The notes under the pieces were generated by a model, which was given only the letters and a program-made list of their open reading frames with translations, had not been told where the DNA came from and made no database searches. The translations under genes and the position numbers were made by a program. From Cudoniella acicularis (lineage: Eukaryota; Ascomycota; Leotiomycetes; Helotiales; Helotiaceae): 25,069 bases of DNA. The stretch spans positions 1-25,069 of the forward strand of contig JAAMPI010000819.1 of the NCBI GenBank assembly GCA_013054445.1, in the 5' to 3' direction. This document shows, one piece after another, positions 10,381 to 20,214 of this stretch (positions are counted from its first letter, which is position 1; the number at the start of each line of letters is the position of its first letter).

Positions 10381-10575
10381 AAAACAGCCACACACAATAG
10401 GAGAAATGCTTACGGCAAGAAAATACTTAAAGGCCTAGGCGTGCTTAAAACAGAAGGGCCACCCACAGTAGGAGATACCCAACTTACAATAGGAGAAATG
10501 CTCATAATTGCAGAGACGTTTAAAAAACGAAAGGCACTTATAACAGAAGAGACACTCACATAAGGAGAGGCATTT
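10381..10575. repeat. Diverged ~93-bp tandem duplication with a 27-bp motif in three copies
   Basis: ACAATAGGAGAAATGCT occurs at 10394 and again at 10486 (offset 92). The CTTA-AACAGAAG block at 10444 recurs at 10537 (offset 93), and the CACnCACA-AGGAGA block at 10462 recurs at 10555. A further partial copy of AACAG-CACACA-TAGGAGA at 10382-10404 makes three copies of the short motif. It lies downstream of BTB gene 2 and beyond the 3' end of the But2-like gene. Function unknown. Confidence 0.7.
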
Positions 10576-10802
10576 TACAGGTTTGCAATAGCACGAGTTA
10601 TGTCCAGTTAAGTTTTTGAGATTCAAATTATCATTTCCCTAAAGTGCCCTAAGGAGCGTATAGAATCGAAGTTTATGCCCAAATGCCAATGCCCATTAGA
10701 ACTCCAACTCGTAATATCCTTCATGAAATTATCCATCCGTAAATGCAAAATTATTTCCATTTTCCAAGTTTTCGACACGTTGTTGCTACTTGGCTATTGA
10801 AC

Positions 10803-11447
10803 TCAGCAGTCATAAGTGAGGTACACGCCAGTAAGACCCGCTCCGTTCAACCCATTAACATATTGGGTGAAGTCTACACTGCTGGACTCGCTAACCCAAC
10901 TGGCGATCGTGAACAAGAACGCGAGGTTTCCCCCTCCATTGGGGCACACCTCACTATTGATTGCTGCTGTCTGTCCCGCCTCAAGATTGATCGTGCCGAA
11001 GAGTCCTTGTCCAAGAGGCGGCGAGGTTGGAGGGAAGAAAGTGCTCCAAGACCAATTATTTGGGTAAGTGATTGAAGACGGAGAATTCAGGTATAGGGTT
11101 GTGACGTTGAGAGTTGGGTTACCAGTTTCGGTGAGGGAGGTAGGGTCGGGGAAGATGACGTTCAGTTGGCAGGCGTAGCTGTTTGCTGGGACATTGGCGA
11201 AGGCTGCGATTTGGTAGATGCGGTTGTAGACGTTGCCGTTGCTGCCGACGGTTTGCTCGACGTGAAAGTTGCCGTTGCTGGAGATGGTGTTGGGGTAGAC
11301 GGTTGAGGGGGAGGCTTCGTCGAGTTGTTGGAGGTTGTAGGGGAGGATGGTTTGCCCGCAGCGGGGAGCGAGGTCCACTGGCGTTGGGGTTGCGGTAGTG
11401 AGACCCAGGAGGGAGAAGAGAGCGAGGGCTGCGGTTGAGGCACGCAT
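10803..11447 (-). CDS. Secreted But2-like protein, single exon
   Basis: A 214-aa intronless protein. Residues 1-19 form a signal peptide (basic start, ALALFSLLGLTTA core, small residues before the cut), so it is predicted to be secreted or attached to the cell wall. The mature part starts with an APRCG motif, has repeated Asn/Ser/Thr-rich beta-strand segments, an N-x-T sequon (NVT), the YACQLNVIFPDP block and a terminal YLTYDC cysteine. The arrangement matches fungal secreted proteins with the 'ubiquitin 3 binding protein But2' C-terminal domain (PF09792); recognition is from memory of the pattern, not from a search. Its biochemical role is unknown, and an effector or wall-associated function would be conjecture. 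The frame is intact, and a TATA-like box is about 95 bp upstream. Confidence 0.75.
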   Translation of the reverse strand: MRASTAALALFSLLGLTTATPTPVDLAPRCGQTILPYNLQQLDEASPSTVYPNTISSNGNFHVEQTVGSNGNVYNRIYQIAAFANVPANSYACQLNVIFPDPTSLTETGNPTLNVTTLYLNSPSSITYPNNWSWSTFFPPTSPPLGQGLFGTINLEAGQTAAINSEVCPNGGGNLAFLFTIASWVSESSSVDFTQYVNGLNGAGLTGVYLTYDC

Positions 11448-11540
11448 GATGAATGTTTGAACTGATGAGATGACTGTGATGGAACTTGATGATGGTTGTG
11501 ATGCTTTGATGAATATGAATATTTGGAGCAGAGAAGGTTC

Positions 11541-11552
11541 TTATATCTTATA
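11541..11552 (-). promoter_or_regulatory. TATA-like box of the But2-like gene
   Basis: Read on the minus strand this is TATAAGATATAA, centred about 100 bp upstream of the start codon at 11447, a fitting distance for a fungal gene with a short 5' UTR. Confidence 0.5.
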
Positions 11553-11638
11553 CTTCACCAACTCTCCACGCAAATGATCTATAGCGATCGGTCGCACACA
11601 CCGAATGTGTACAGTCTGCCTCGTCGGAGCCTCCTATA

Positions 11639-11670
11639 GAAAACGCCATTTTCTGAGTGGAGGCGTTTTC
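11639..11670. repeat. 9-bp inverted repeat with 14-nt loop upstream of the But2-like gene
   Basis: GAAAACGCC at 11639-11647 is exactly complementary to GGCGTTTTC at 11662-11670. It lies about 90 bp upstream of the TATA-like box. It could be a dyad binding site or a hairpin; nothing in the sequence decides this. Confidence 0.45.
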
Positions 11671-12780
11671 GTCACTTGGCAACAATCTGATTGTTAGCAG
11701 TCAGAGCTAAGCAGCCGCGTTCGTGTTTGTACGGCTGCGTAGCCCAACTCTTTCGCCAGTTGTCCAGCCTTCAGCCAAAATAAAGCTATAGTGGCAGCTG
11801 TTGGCGGTGGCTTGCATTCCATGTGTAACATAGAGGAAAGTTCCATGAGGAATGAGAATGTTTTCAGCCTTATCTATATTTGGCTTTGGGCGGAGCGGAT
11901 ATTTGGGCTGAAACGGAACCAATAACAAACAGCAAGACCACTCTTTCCCCAGATTTTCGCCCTTGGAAACACGGCACCAACATCTGCTCGATGAAACATC
12001 CAATAACAGATTTCTTTTATGCAGTGGCTCATCGGTCCCGAGGACAATGTGAGTAAGGTGACTCTGGATAAGCAAGAACACGCGACTTGGCTAACATGAC
12101 ATAACCTTCAGCTGAATAGTAGGCACCGAATCAAGACTGCACCCGTATTTTGCTGATTGCGAGGAATGTTGCTGTAGATCCAAGCGACCGGTCTGAAAAC
12201 GGCCCAGGGAATGAGCAAACTTTTGCTAAGCTTCCCATCTACATTCAGCTACATCGTATATGCAATCAGCTAAGATATCTTAACATTCCACACAATGGCA
12301 CTGGACTACGCCAAGCAAGTTCAAGCAACGAGCCTCTGAATGATGGCTAATGACTGGTCGCCGCAAACTTCTGCGCAGGTCTTCGCACTCAAAAATTAGA
12401 GATATGCAGAAGCGGACATTGTCAACTATCACACTACGAGTTCAATTTTGGTCCGCAGACCAATGGAGGATGGAGATTCTCTCACTTTTTGGAGGCACCG
12501 ACTTGAGGTGAGGTTCAGTTAACGTTCAGTGATCGACGTACCCCAGGAAAGGCCGAAAGCGCTGTAGCGGGTACCTAAAACTGCCTATAAATAGCCCATA
12601 AAAACAAGGGCTACGGCTAGCGAGTCAGGCAACCTCGGAGGTCAGACCCCGCTAAACCCCTCCACGCATCGTCACCAACTTCCGATCAACATCATCTGCT
12701 TTCCCATCTCCTTGTGCCGACACCCTCAGCTCTGCACTGCCTCAACGCCCCATTATATACCGCGCAAATCTCTTCGAATC
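11671..12780. other. Intergenic between the But2-like gene and the peptidase gene
   Basis: The divergent genes on either side both need promoters here. A 124-codon minus-strand ORF (11707-12081) lacks recognisable domains and is not called. The peptidase side has a clear TATA box at 12587. Nothing else was identified. Confidence 0.45.
12587..12595 (+). promoter_or_regulatory. TATA box of the pyroglutamyl peptidase gene
   Basis: TATAAATAG is a near-consensus TATA box 186 bp upstream of the start codon at 12781. The intervening leader is pyrimidine-rich and contains no ATG before the start apart from the out-of-frame one at 12712. Confidence 0.6.
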
Positions 12781-13701
12781 ATGGGCTCCCACGCCGACGA
12801 GCTGCCCCAAGATGATGAAATCACAATCCTCGTCACAGGCTTCGCGGTATGCTCAACCCCTCTCCTGGCACCACGTTCTCTCCGCATAGGTCGCCGCACA
12901 GTGTGACGGGCGTCGCATAGTCGGTAGTACAATGGGGCACATGGCAAGATTCATTGCTAATGCGCCTTTGATTCACAGCCTTTCCGCCAGCAGTATCCCG
13001 TGAACCCTGCCTGGGAAATCGCAAATGCCCTCCCACCTTTCCTTTCAGCCTCGAACCCGAAGTCTGCGGAAGTCCCATCCCTCCTCGAACTACCGCGTGT
13101 CCGATTACTTGTCTACCCAGAACCTGTTCGAGTGTCTTACAAAGTGGTCAGAGATCTGGTCCCAAAATTATGGGAGGGCCAGACGATAGACTATGCGGTT
13201 CACATTGGAATGGCTTCGGGGCGAAAGTTCTACAGCGTGGAGAGGGGCGGACACCGAACCGGCTACAATGCAAGGGACGTTGATGGAGAATTGCTTGGAG
13301 ATGAAGAGAGAAGAGCGCAAGAAGGGGACAAGTGGATCTGGAGTGGATTGCCAGATGAGTTGCTGACATCAGTAGCACTTGATGACGTCTGGAGGCGATG
13401 GAGAACTGCACTACCGGTATGTTTTCCTTACCGGTTCCCACTCTACCCTACGTTGCTAAATACACGATAGAATACCGACGTTCGAGTATCTGAAGATGCG
13501 GGCAGGTATCTCTGCGACTTCATATACTACTCAAGTCTTGCATACCTAACCAAGAAAGAGGAGGAAAGACGAGTGGTTTTCCTCCACGTCCCAGTTCAAT
13601 CCGATACAGCTGCCATCCAAGTCGGCGTTGAGGCATGCATCGAATTGATTCGAGCAATTGTACAAAGCGGCAGGATGAAGAAGTTGGTAGCACAGTCATA
13701 G
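12781..13701 (+). CDS. Pyroglutamyl peptidase I (cysteine peptidase family C15)
   Basis: Cytosolic enzyme that removes N-terminal pyroglutamate from peptides. Three exons, 12781-12846, 12979-13416 and 13471-13701, with introns of 132 and 54 bp, both with GTATG donors. The spliced 244-aa protein opens with a hydrophobic strand ILVTGFAPF, the family's N-terminal TGF-PF signature, which the first splice restores exactly. The likely catalytic triad is present: Glu110 in the SVERGG segment, Cys183 in AGRYLCDFIYY and His207 in VVFLHVP. It is longer than the ~215-aa bacterial enzymes mainly because of an insertion of about 30-40 residues between the Glu and Cys segments (DEERRAQEGDKWIW region), as is usual in fungal homologues as far as I recall. 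No lesion was seen. It is the only clear housekeeping-type enzyme in the window, and its neighbours give no pathway link. Confidence 0.93.
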
Positions 13702-14539
13702 GGAGGAGATTGCAGCCATATTCGATCTGCAAATCCAATTCAAGTCGATAACTAACTACAGCAGCGGAGGCGTGCAGCAGGTGGCTCTACTCACTGCCCT
13801 TACCAACTCTTGTACTGTTATGATCCAGGTGAGGCAATGTCCGAAAACAATGCCGAACTCATTCGACAAATTATATATTTCACGACCAAAGAACATATAT
13901 TACTGCCTCCTTACAGCAGACATACATATAATTTACACGTCATATTTACAACACTTTTTTTGCTTATCAATATTGGGACTACTCTGTCGCGCGGTTGGCA
14001 ACTTACGGGTCTAGGAATGGGATGGTGGGTCAAGACTTCGAGGTTGGTAGACGGGCCCCACACTAAATGCGGTAGCCCTGGCGCCCAATTCTTGAATCCG
14101 CTTCAAAGCCTCGAAGCTTTTTGACTGAAAATTCTTCTCCTAGATGCCACAGACAGCAGTAATTCCAAGTACTTGCCCTTCTATGCTTTGACGATTCTCC
14201 CTCGCCAGCAAACCACCAATTAAACCAAATTTTTGACCGATTTCTTGGACTTTCTTAGAAAAAAGTTTGTTCACTTCCAGCCGAATCCACCTATTAAAAA
14301 GTCTCATTCGAACTAATCCGATTTGTCGAGCGGCCTACTAGTTAACTGCACCGGTCAGTCCCGATTCGGGCGCTAAGCCACCCGCGGCTGAGTAGTAGCT
14401 TGAGCTCGAGTCACCTTGACTCTTTAACAAAACTTTCAGTTCCTCGTTACAATATCGTCCCAAGTGCCAACCTGAAGACGGCACTCCCTGAATATCAAAG
14501 CAATACACATTATTTCTCTCAGGCATTCAGCGCGTACTC
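13702..14539. other. Intergenic, no gene recognised
   Basis: Contains the 3' flank of the peptidase gene and the promoter of the F-box gene. Short ORFs (80-104 codons around 13772-14124) have no protein character. A small palindrome CCCGATTCGGG lies at about 14360. Nothing else was seen. Confidence 0.45.
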
Positions 14540-16041
14540 ATGGCGTTTGGTAACCTCCCAAACGAGCTCGCCCTGGATATCTTCCATAGGTTGGAATCAT
14601 CCAAGGATCTCAGAGCCTTGTCGATTTCCTGCCAAGGGCTACACCGGCTTGTCGAACCCATTTTATATTCATCCATAACGCAAACGGGTCGAACCGCTAT
14701 CCCATGTTTCGTGAGAACCATACTGGAGAAGCCACATTTGGCGCAGCATGTGAAGAAATTCACAGCAAGGGTGATTCCTTATATGTCGCAAGGCCCAGGA
14801 AATTTGGGAGGGCAATTCTGGACGAAAGATCATCGCGCCGACGTTCAAAGGCTTCTCTGGGAAATATCGGAAAGTGCTTTTGGAAATGTCGAATTTGAAG
14901 AAGCCCATCGGTGGCTTTGTGCTTTTTTCTCGCAGGATAACTGGGATGCTACGACTGCCTTCCTTCTACGCATCCTTCCTAACCTCGAAACGCTGTCGTT
15001 TATGACTTATTACAATGGTCATGGTCTCCGGGTTACCTCTCCGTATTTTTTGAATAGAACGCTGGAGCACTCAACCTTACAGCAGTGTTTCCATTCCCAA
15101 CCCCAATACTCTCTCCCTAAGCTTCAGAATATCTCCATCGTCAGCTGTGATCTCAAGACTCTCTTGCCGTTTTTGCAACTCAAATCGGCCACCAACCTCA
15201 CCCTGGACAAACTTTCAGATGCAGAATTAGAGCAGAATTGGTTCACCAGTGAGCAACTTATTTCTTTGTCCTTCTCATGAAGCACCCACATTCAGAGGAT
15301 ATTTCACCCATCCGGCTCCTTGCTCATAGAAATATCATAGTACTAATTTCTTTTGAAGTGAAAGATAACGGACCCGGCCTTCAACGCCTCTCCGTCAAGG
15401 GACTGGCCCACTCCGAAGTCATAAAAAAGCTACTCCACTGTCTCTCAAAGCTGACATACCTTCGCTACGACTACACTCCAAGCCTGCTTCCAAATGAAGG
15501 ATACGGGCTCATCCCCCGCACTATCGGCTCTGGGTTCTCCCATCTCAAAGACAGCCTGGAAGAATTAATCATTACGAATCTAAGTGAGACCTGGTGCAGC
15601 ACTGTTTACATCCCGGACGACAGTTACTCCAGCAGGTCTCTCGGCTCTCTTGCCAAGTTCACAAAACTGAGAAGATTAGAAGCGCCAGCATTCGTGCTGC
15701 TGGGCAAAGGAAAAGGCCTTCGACCAGACCGCCTTTTCGGGCTGCCCCGAATGCGATATTTCACCAGAGAGCAGAGCCTGGAATTCATACATGGTCTCCC
15801 CTCATCCCTTCAACATTTAACGATTGCGAGTTGTGAGTTGGAGGTTTTGGATGTGCTGACAGTTATGTTTGAGTTTATGAGAGGGGACGAGTGGAAGACG
15901 AAGAAGAGGAATTTGAAGGAAGTAGATTTGGTGTTCTTTAAGGGGATAAAGTTGCATTTGGCGTCGAGGCCTTGGGGATGGTGGGATGAGGAAGCGTCGG
16001 AGCTAGGAATTGTGTTGAGGCGGTTTATGAAAAGTGCTTAG
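14540..16041 (+). CDS. F-box protein with leucine-rich C-terminal part, two exons
   Basis: Predicted 463-aa protein. Residues ~5-45 form an F-box (NLPNELALDIFHRL, then a conserved L-S-C-LHRLV pattern), the Skp1-binding module of SCF ubiquitin ligases. The remainder has irregular leucine-rich segments (NLETLSF, LQNISIVSCDLKTL, LKEVDLVFF) typical of a substrate-binding region. Two ORFs overlapping at 15277-15280 look like a frameshift, but a 110-bp intron (15249-15358; GTGAGC donor, TACTAAT branch site 17 nt before the AG acceptor) joins them in frame. The start is the ATG just before the F-box; about 140 bp upstream is 5' flank with no alternative. Substrates are unknown. Fungal genomes carry many such genes, often fast-evolving. 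Confidence 0.82.
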
Positions 16042-16438
16042 GGGTTGAAAGGTGGTTGGGTCAAAACTCGGTTTGGCCACTATCCACAACACCATCTGAC
16101 CCGACCATGAGCAACATAACACGGAACTCAATGGCCACTCGCTTTAATCGTGTCTCGTTAATAGGGCAAATCTTCGTGGTGTGGTCGGCCAACCGCCAAA
16201 GAATTTCCGTGTGAATGGACCAGTTATTCGACACAAACTATAAATTCTAGAATTCACGCCTCGAATCGAAGAAACCTTTCACAACACTCACTCGAACTCT
16301 CTCGTTCAGAAGAGCTTAGCACTCAGATTTCTCTCTTGACTAATAACTTCTTGACACAAGCCCGATTCTTGAGAAACAACTACTCAAGGCGCTTCCAAAA
16401 TCCATTCCAAGTCACTGCCTCCGTCGATATCCTGCAAC
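16042..16438. other. Intergenic, promoter of the protease-like gene
   Basis: 397 bp between tandem plus-strand genes. TATAAAT at 16239-16245 lies about 200 bp before the next start codon and is followed by a CT/CA-rich leader without an ATG before 16439. No other signal was recognised. Confidence 0.5.
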
Positions 16439-17326
16439 ATGGCGCCACAAAAACAACCTGAAAATGCAGAATCCTCCTACGGGAATGACTCTTCAACTTC
16501 TATCAAAAGGCATCGCAGGCCCAAAGACACGCTTATGGTACTTGGGTCAACCGAATCAGCTAAAATATATATCGGACCGAAAGAGTCGTTGTCACACCTC
16601 GAAGGGAAGCTGGCGACAATCGGCGGAATAGTTCGAAGAGGAGACGACGGGTATCTTGTGACTGCCGCTTATGTTTTTCCTGGTTATCAGGGATATGTTC
16701 CCCCAGTACGCGCTGAGGGCCTGAAGAAAATGTTTTCAAAAACCAGACAGATATTTACGAGGAATACTCACAGTGAGAGAGCATCTGATACCCCAGATGC
16801 TGTTTTGAAGTTCAATATCCCAGATGCGAATAGTTCCTCAGCGAGCTCAGGGCAGTCAGAGGTTACTTCAAACCCATCTATCATTATGTCCGTCGATTTG
16901 GGAACCTACTCCGACTACGCCTTGATCAAAGTCACACAAGAACAACTCGCAAAATTCGGGTGGGATTATGCGCAAAGAAGCAGCTCTTTTCCCAGGGTCT
17001 ACACAATAGGCGAAGCACTGGCAGACCGTCCAGACGGTTATACACCTGATGTGGTAATTTCAAGATCCCGAGAACAAAAGATACGAGGACGCCTGGCTTT
17101 TGGAACTGGACTTATCGCTCATCTGCGTACCAAGAAATGCAAACCGTTGTGTTATGTTAACATTGCAATAGCTAGTTCTATTAGAACAAGTGATGCTGGC
17201 TTATGCGTTTGCGATGCTGTCACTGAGAAGGTACTTGGTCATTTGATAGATCAGGAGAATCCTGGTTCTAATTTTGGGGATGGTAGCGGTAGTGGACGTC
17301 TTGGAAGATTTGAGCAATCGCTTTAG
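16439..17326 (+). CDS. Trypsin-like fold protein, catalytically degenerate; frame slip near its end
   Basis: A 295-aa product from an intronless ORF. It resembles fungal proteins with a chymotrypsin-like fold that carry GG-motif, AAH, DxALI and GD-SGSWVVD blocks. Here the blocks are ATIGGIVRRGDDG, VTAAYVF (catalytic His replaced by Tyr, residue ~78), SDYALIKV (Asp kept) and SDAGLCVCDA (Ser replaced by Ala). Two of the three triad residues are therefore missing, and it should not be an active protease. The N-terminal ~30 residues are polar and no signal peptide is seen, so it is probably intracellular. Near 17278-17284 (GGGGATGGTAG) the frame appears to slip by one base: the other frame continues VVDVLEDLSNRFSWEDA, more protein-like than the Gly/Ser tail before the TAG, and runs to a stop at 17370-17372. 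It is either a short pseudoenzyme or a gene with one indel. Confidence 0.6.
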   Translation: MAPQKQPENAESSYGNDSSTSIKRHRRPKDTLMVLGSTESAKIYIGPKESLSHLEGKLATIGGIVRRGDDGYLVTAAYVFPGYQGYVPPVRAEGLKKMFSKTRQIFTRNTHSERASDTPDAVLKFNIPDANSSSASSGQSEVTSNPSIIMSVDLGTYSDYALIKVTQEQLAKFGWDYAQRSSSFPRVYTIGEALADRPDGYTPDVVISRSREQKIRGRLAFGTGLIAHLRTKKCKPLCYVNIAIASSIRTSDAGLCVCDAVTEKVLGHLIDQENPGSNFGDGSGSGRLGRFEQSL

Positions 17327-17372
17327 TTGGGAGGATGCCGTTCCGCTGCAGCCTCCTTCAGATTCAGGTTAG

Positions 17373-17793
17373 GAAGCCAAACAACCATATCATACGAGGA
17401 GAAGATGGAAAGAGCAATGGTCCAGGTCAATATTTGCCCTCTGACTCCTCTAGCTCTCAGAGTTTCCCGTGCATTCTTCTTCCTACCTATATCGATGATC
17501 ATCGCGTTTTGAAGCTAAGATCGCAATATTCATAATTTCTATAATTAGTTGAATTTACTTAATAATTTTGGCGGCCCCTTTACTGCTTCTACTCTGTCCG
17601 GTATTTTTACTACTGTTGTGTTATCATGTTAGATGGTCTGGAAGCCGGGCTTTCGACCGAGTTTGCAATGACTGGTTTTTAACTACATGTCTCATTTTCT
17701 TGATGTTTGTACTTCGAGGGAAAGGCTTTGTGGTAATTTTTGTCGAGCAGAAGAGCATTTAACAGCTATTCGCTTTCTCACAAAGTTGCTCTT
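17373..17793. other. Convergent intergenic region
   Basis: 3' flanks of the protease-like gene (plus) and the transporter (minus). Small ORFs at 17327-17762 overlap and are not credible as separate genes. No terminator motif was assigned. Confidence 0.5.
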
Positions 17794-19640
17794 TTACGAG
17801 CTCGTTTTATCTTCTCTCAGCCCATATTCCGTCTCCAATTCTGTTCTCAACTTAATTTCCTCCTCGAACAACGATAGCAGAAAAGATAACTCCACAAACC
17901 CTGCAGCAACCGCCCAAATTATTTTCAGTGCATCCGAAAACACAGCAACAACATTATCCCTCGCCCCGATCGAGGGAACACTATGATAAAGTGCGGGCCC
18001 CAGCTCATAAGCCTGCCCCCCACTTAGAGCTCGTCTCGTATCATCATCCCAAACCCGGTAAAGGAGACTACCTACACGTGCGTTAAAAACAGCAGCGGGA
18101 ATAGCAACGCCCCATATATTGCCAAAGCTACGGATGAAAGCCCAACTAGCAGTGGCTGCCGCCTGGTCACTTTCACACTGCGCTGCTTGGAAAGCGGGAA
18201 GAAGTGTATTCGAAATCATTCCCGACCCTAGACCAGCCAAGATCTGGAAACATATCCATTCTCCCGGCCGAGAATTCTGATCAAGAAGAATGAAGAGGCC
18301 AACTTCTAGTGTTGCAATAGCATATCCGAGTTAATGCAGGGGTCGATATCCTCCGAATTTAGAGAGAGCAACGACTGCCAAGACCGCTCCCGGAACGGTA
18401 ACTAGGAGTATTGGAAGAAGTTGTACTCCAGTTCTAGCTGGTGGAGAACCAAATACTGACTGGAAGTAGACTGGAAGGGAAAACATAACCCAATACAGAA
18501 GCATGGGGTTGATGAAAGTGTTGACGTACACCGATACGGAGGTTCGATTACCGAAAAGTGGAGGGGGGATCACGGGGTTCGTGCAAAATTTTAACTTTTC
18601 AAATGAGATCAAGACTGAAAGGTCACAAAGGCCAAGGGCCAATGGCACCAGAACTTGCCAGGAAGACCACGGGTAAGGTGAACCAGCGTAGTTCAAAGCA
18701 AAATGGATGGCCACACTCCAGGAAACGATGACAAAGTTACCGATCACATCAACACGCTTGAATCCCTCAGCAAACCCAACCCGCTGGGCTTTAACATGCA
18801 AAAGAGGAAAAGAAGCAGAATCGAGACAATCCTAAGAGGGATGGTGATAAAGAAGACCCATCTCCAGGTGGTTTTCTCAACGATAATGCCACCCGATGAA
18901 AGAGCCCAGGGAAGTCCCAACTGAGTAAACTGTCAAGATGATGCCGATGAAGTTTCCACGTTCTCGTAACGGTATGAGGTCTGAGGCAATGACGTCGACT
19001 ATCATGTTGATGCCTCCGCTTCCTACACCTTGGATGGCACGGCCGGCTATCAGCATACCACCATTGTTTGCAGCACCACATACGGCGCTCACAATTGTGA
19101 ATGTAGCAACTATTGATATTGCAAGCCATCTCCGACCGAAAATGTCTGCAAGCTGTCCAAAAAGGGGTCGAAAGCCTGCGCTTGGATTATTCGTTAGCAG
19201 AAGATTTATTGCCAATGATAAAATGGCATGCCGTACCTGGCCAAAAAGAACACATTGGTGACCCATATATAGTTATGACCGAGGTCCAAAGCCGTGACGA
19301 TAACTGGTGGTGAAGTAGAAACAACAGTATTTTCTAAAGCTGCGAGGATGCTCGTGATGCAGAGCGCGAGAACGATGCCCCAGAATTGGATTCCTCGAAA
19401 TGGCTTGTCCACTGTGATGAAGGCGTTGCTTTCATTTGGAGATATGCTGGCAGGCTTTGTGGGCATAGACTTGGAATTTTCCGTGTTTGGTAAAACCCCT
19501 AGCTTTGATTCCAGGTTCAAGCAATTTTTTGAAGCTCCTGCAACTTGAAGCATAGTATCTCCGTTGTCGGAAGCCGGATTAGTTACACGTAGAGTACCGA
19601 TGCTTAGCGCCGGCCGCTCTACGGACGTGGTAAGTTTCAT
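17794..19640 (-). pseudogene. MFS drug/toxin efflux-type transporter (DHA2-like, 14-TM), broken
   Basis: Plasma-membrane H+ antiporter-type fold of the fungal multidrug efflux group. Exons 19640-19237 and 19180-17794; the 56-bp intron restores FFLASAGFRPLFGQL. Total coding length would be 596 codons, normal for DHA2. Blocks seen: LENTVVSTSPPVI in TM1, GQLADIFGRRW (motif A), AGRAIQGVGSGG, RERGNFIG, and the GTSLGSFIGG-IIVEKTTWRW motif C segment. Three lesions: an extra G in GGG at 18894-18892 shifts the frame, a missing T in the run at about 18803-18800 restores it, and an in-frame TAA lies at 18333-18331 (RPLH-stop-LGYAIATLEVG). Reading continues cleanly after each one. Pro in motif C is Ser, a C-to-T change. 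The ~80-residue N-terminal cytosolic extension is polar. If only sequencing errors are involved the gene would be functional. Confidence 0.8.
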
Positions 19641-20214
19641 TGTTGAAAACTGACTGTTTTGAGCTGATGGGGACAGTACTAATGAAAGTGACCTGTAAAG
19701 ACAGTAATGTTTGACGTTTTGAAGGATTTTGTTCTTTTTAGGGGTTTCCCTCGGTCCTGGCTAGCTTTGCTGGAGTAACAATCGGAGTGTTTCGTGCCTG
19801 GAGAGGTGTTGGTGGGGCCAGAGAGATGTATGTGGTAATCTCAGTTCCAACAAACCAACCAGCAAGGCGGAAGCCGCTTATAGGTTCTTCATGTACCATG
19901 CGCATCGCTTTCTCATGCATACACATGTAGAAAATGAGCTTCTGTTTAAGGATTTAGTATTAACTATAGTTTATTGTGAATAACTTTCAGTAGAAATGCC
20001 ACAGTTTACAGCTTCTTACGCAATCCATATGTTGCAATTGGTTTGTGGAAGAAATTGTCACAGGAATAGGCAAATTTGATGGCCTAGTTGATTGTGTTTC
20101 ATTTTAGCAATATGGACTTTTCATCATCTACTCCGAAATAAACACACAAATTTAACAATTTAACAAATAAAACCCCTTTCCCCCCATCCCCCTCCTCCTA
20201 CCTCCTCACACCAC
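19641..20214. other. Intergenic between transporter and CorA-like gene
   Basis: 574 bp containing the transporter promoter and the CorA-like 3' end, both on the minus strand. A 62-codon ORF at 19738-19926 has no recognisable character. The stretch 20160-20225 is C/A-rich on the plus strand. Nothing else was seen. Confidence 0.45.

Noticed and set aside
11707..12081. 124-codon minus-strand ORF
   Set aside because: No domain, signal peptide, splice partner or protein-like composition; probably a chance ORF in an intergenic region.
14335..14397. CTACTA/TAGTAG ends and CCCGATTCGGG palindrome as a possible small mobile element
   Set aside because: Inverted ends are only 6 bp and there is no target-site duplication or second copy in the window.
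15249..15358. Apparent frameshift splitting the F-box gene into two overlapping ORFs (ATGA overlap at 15277-15280)
   Set aside because: A 110-bp intron with GTGAGC donor, TACTAAT branch site and AG acceptor joins both halves in frame, so no lesion is needed.
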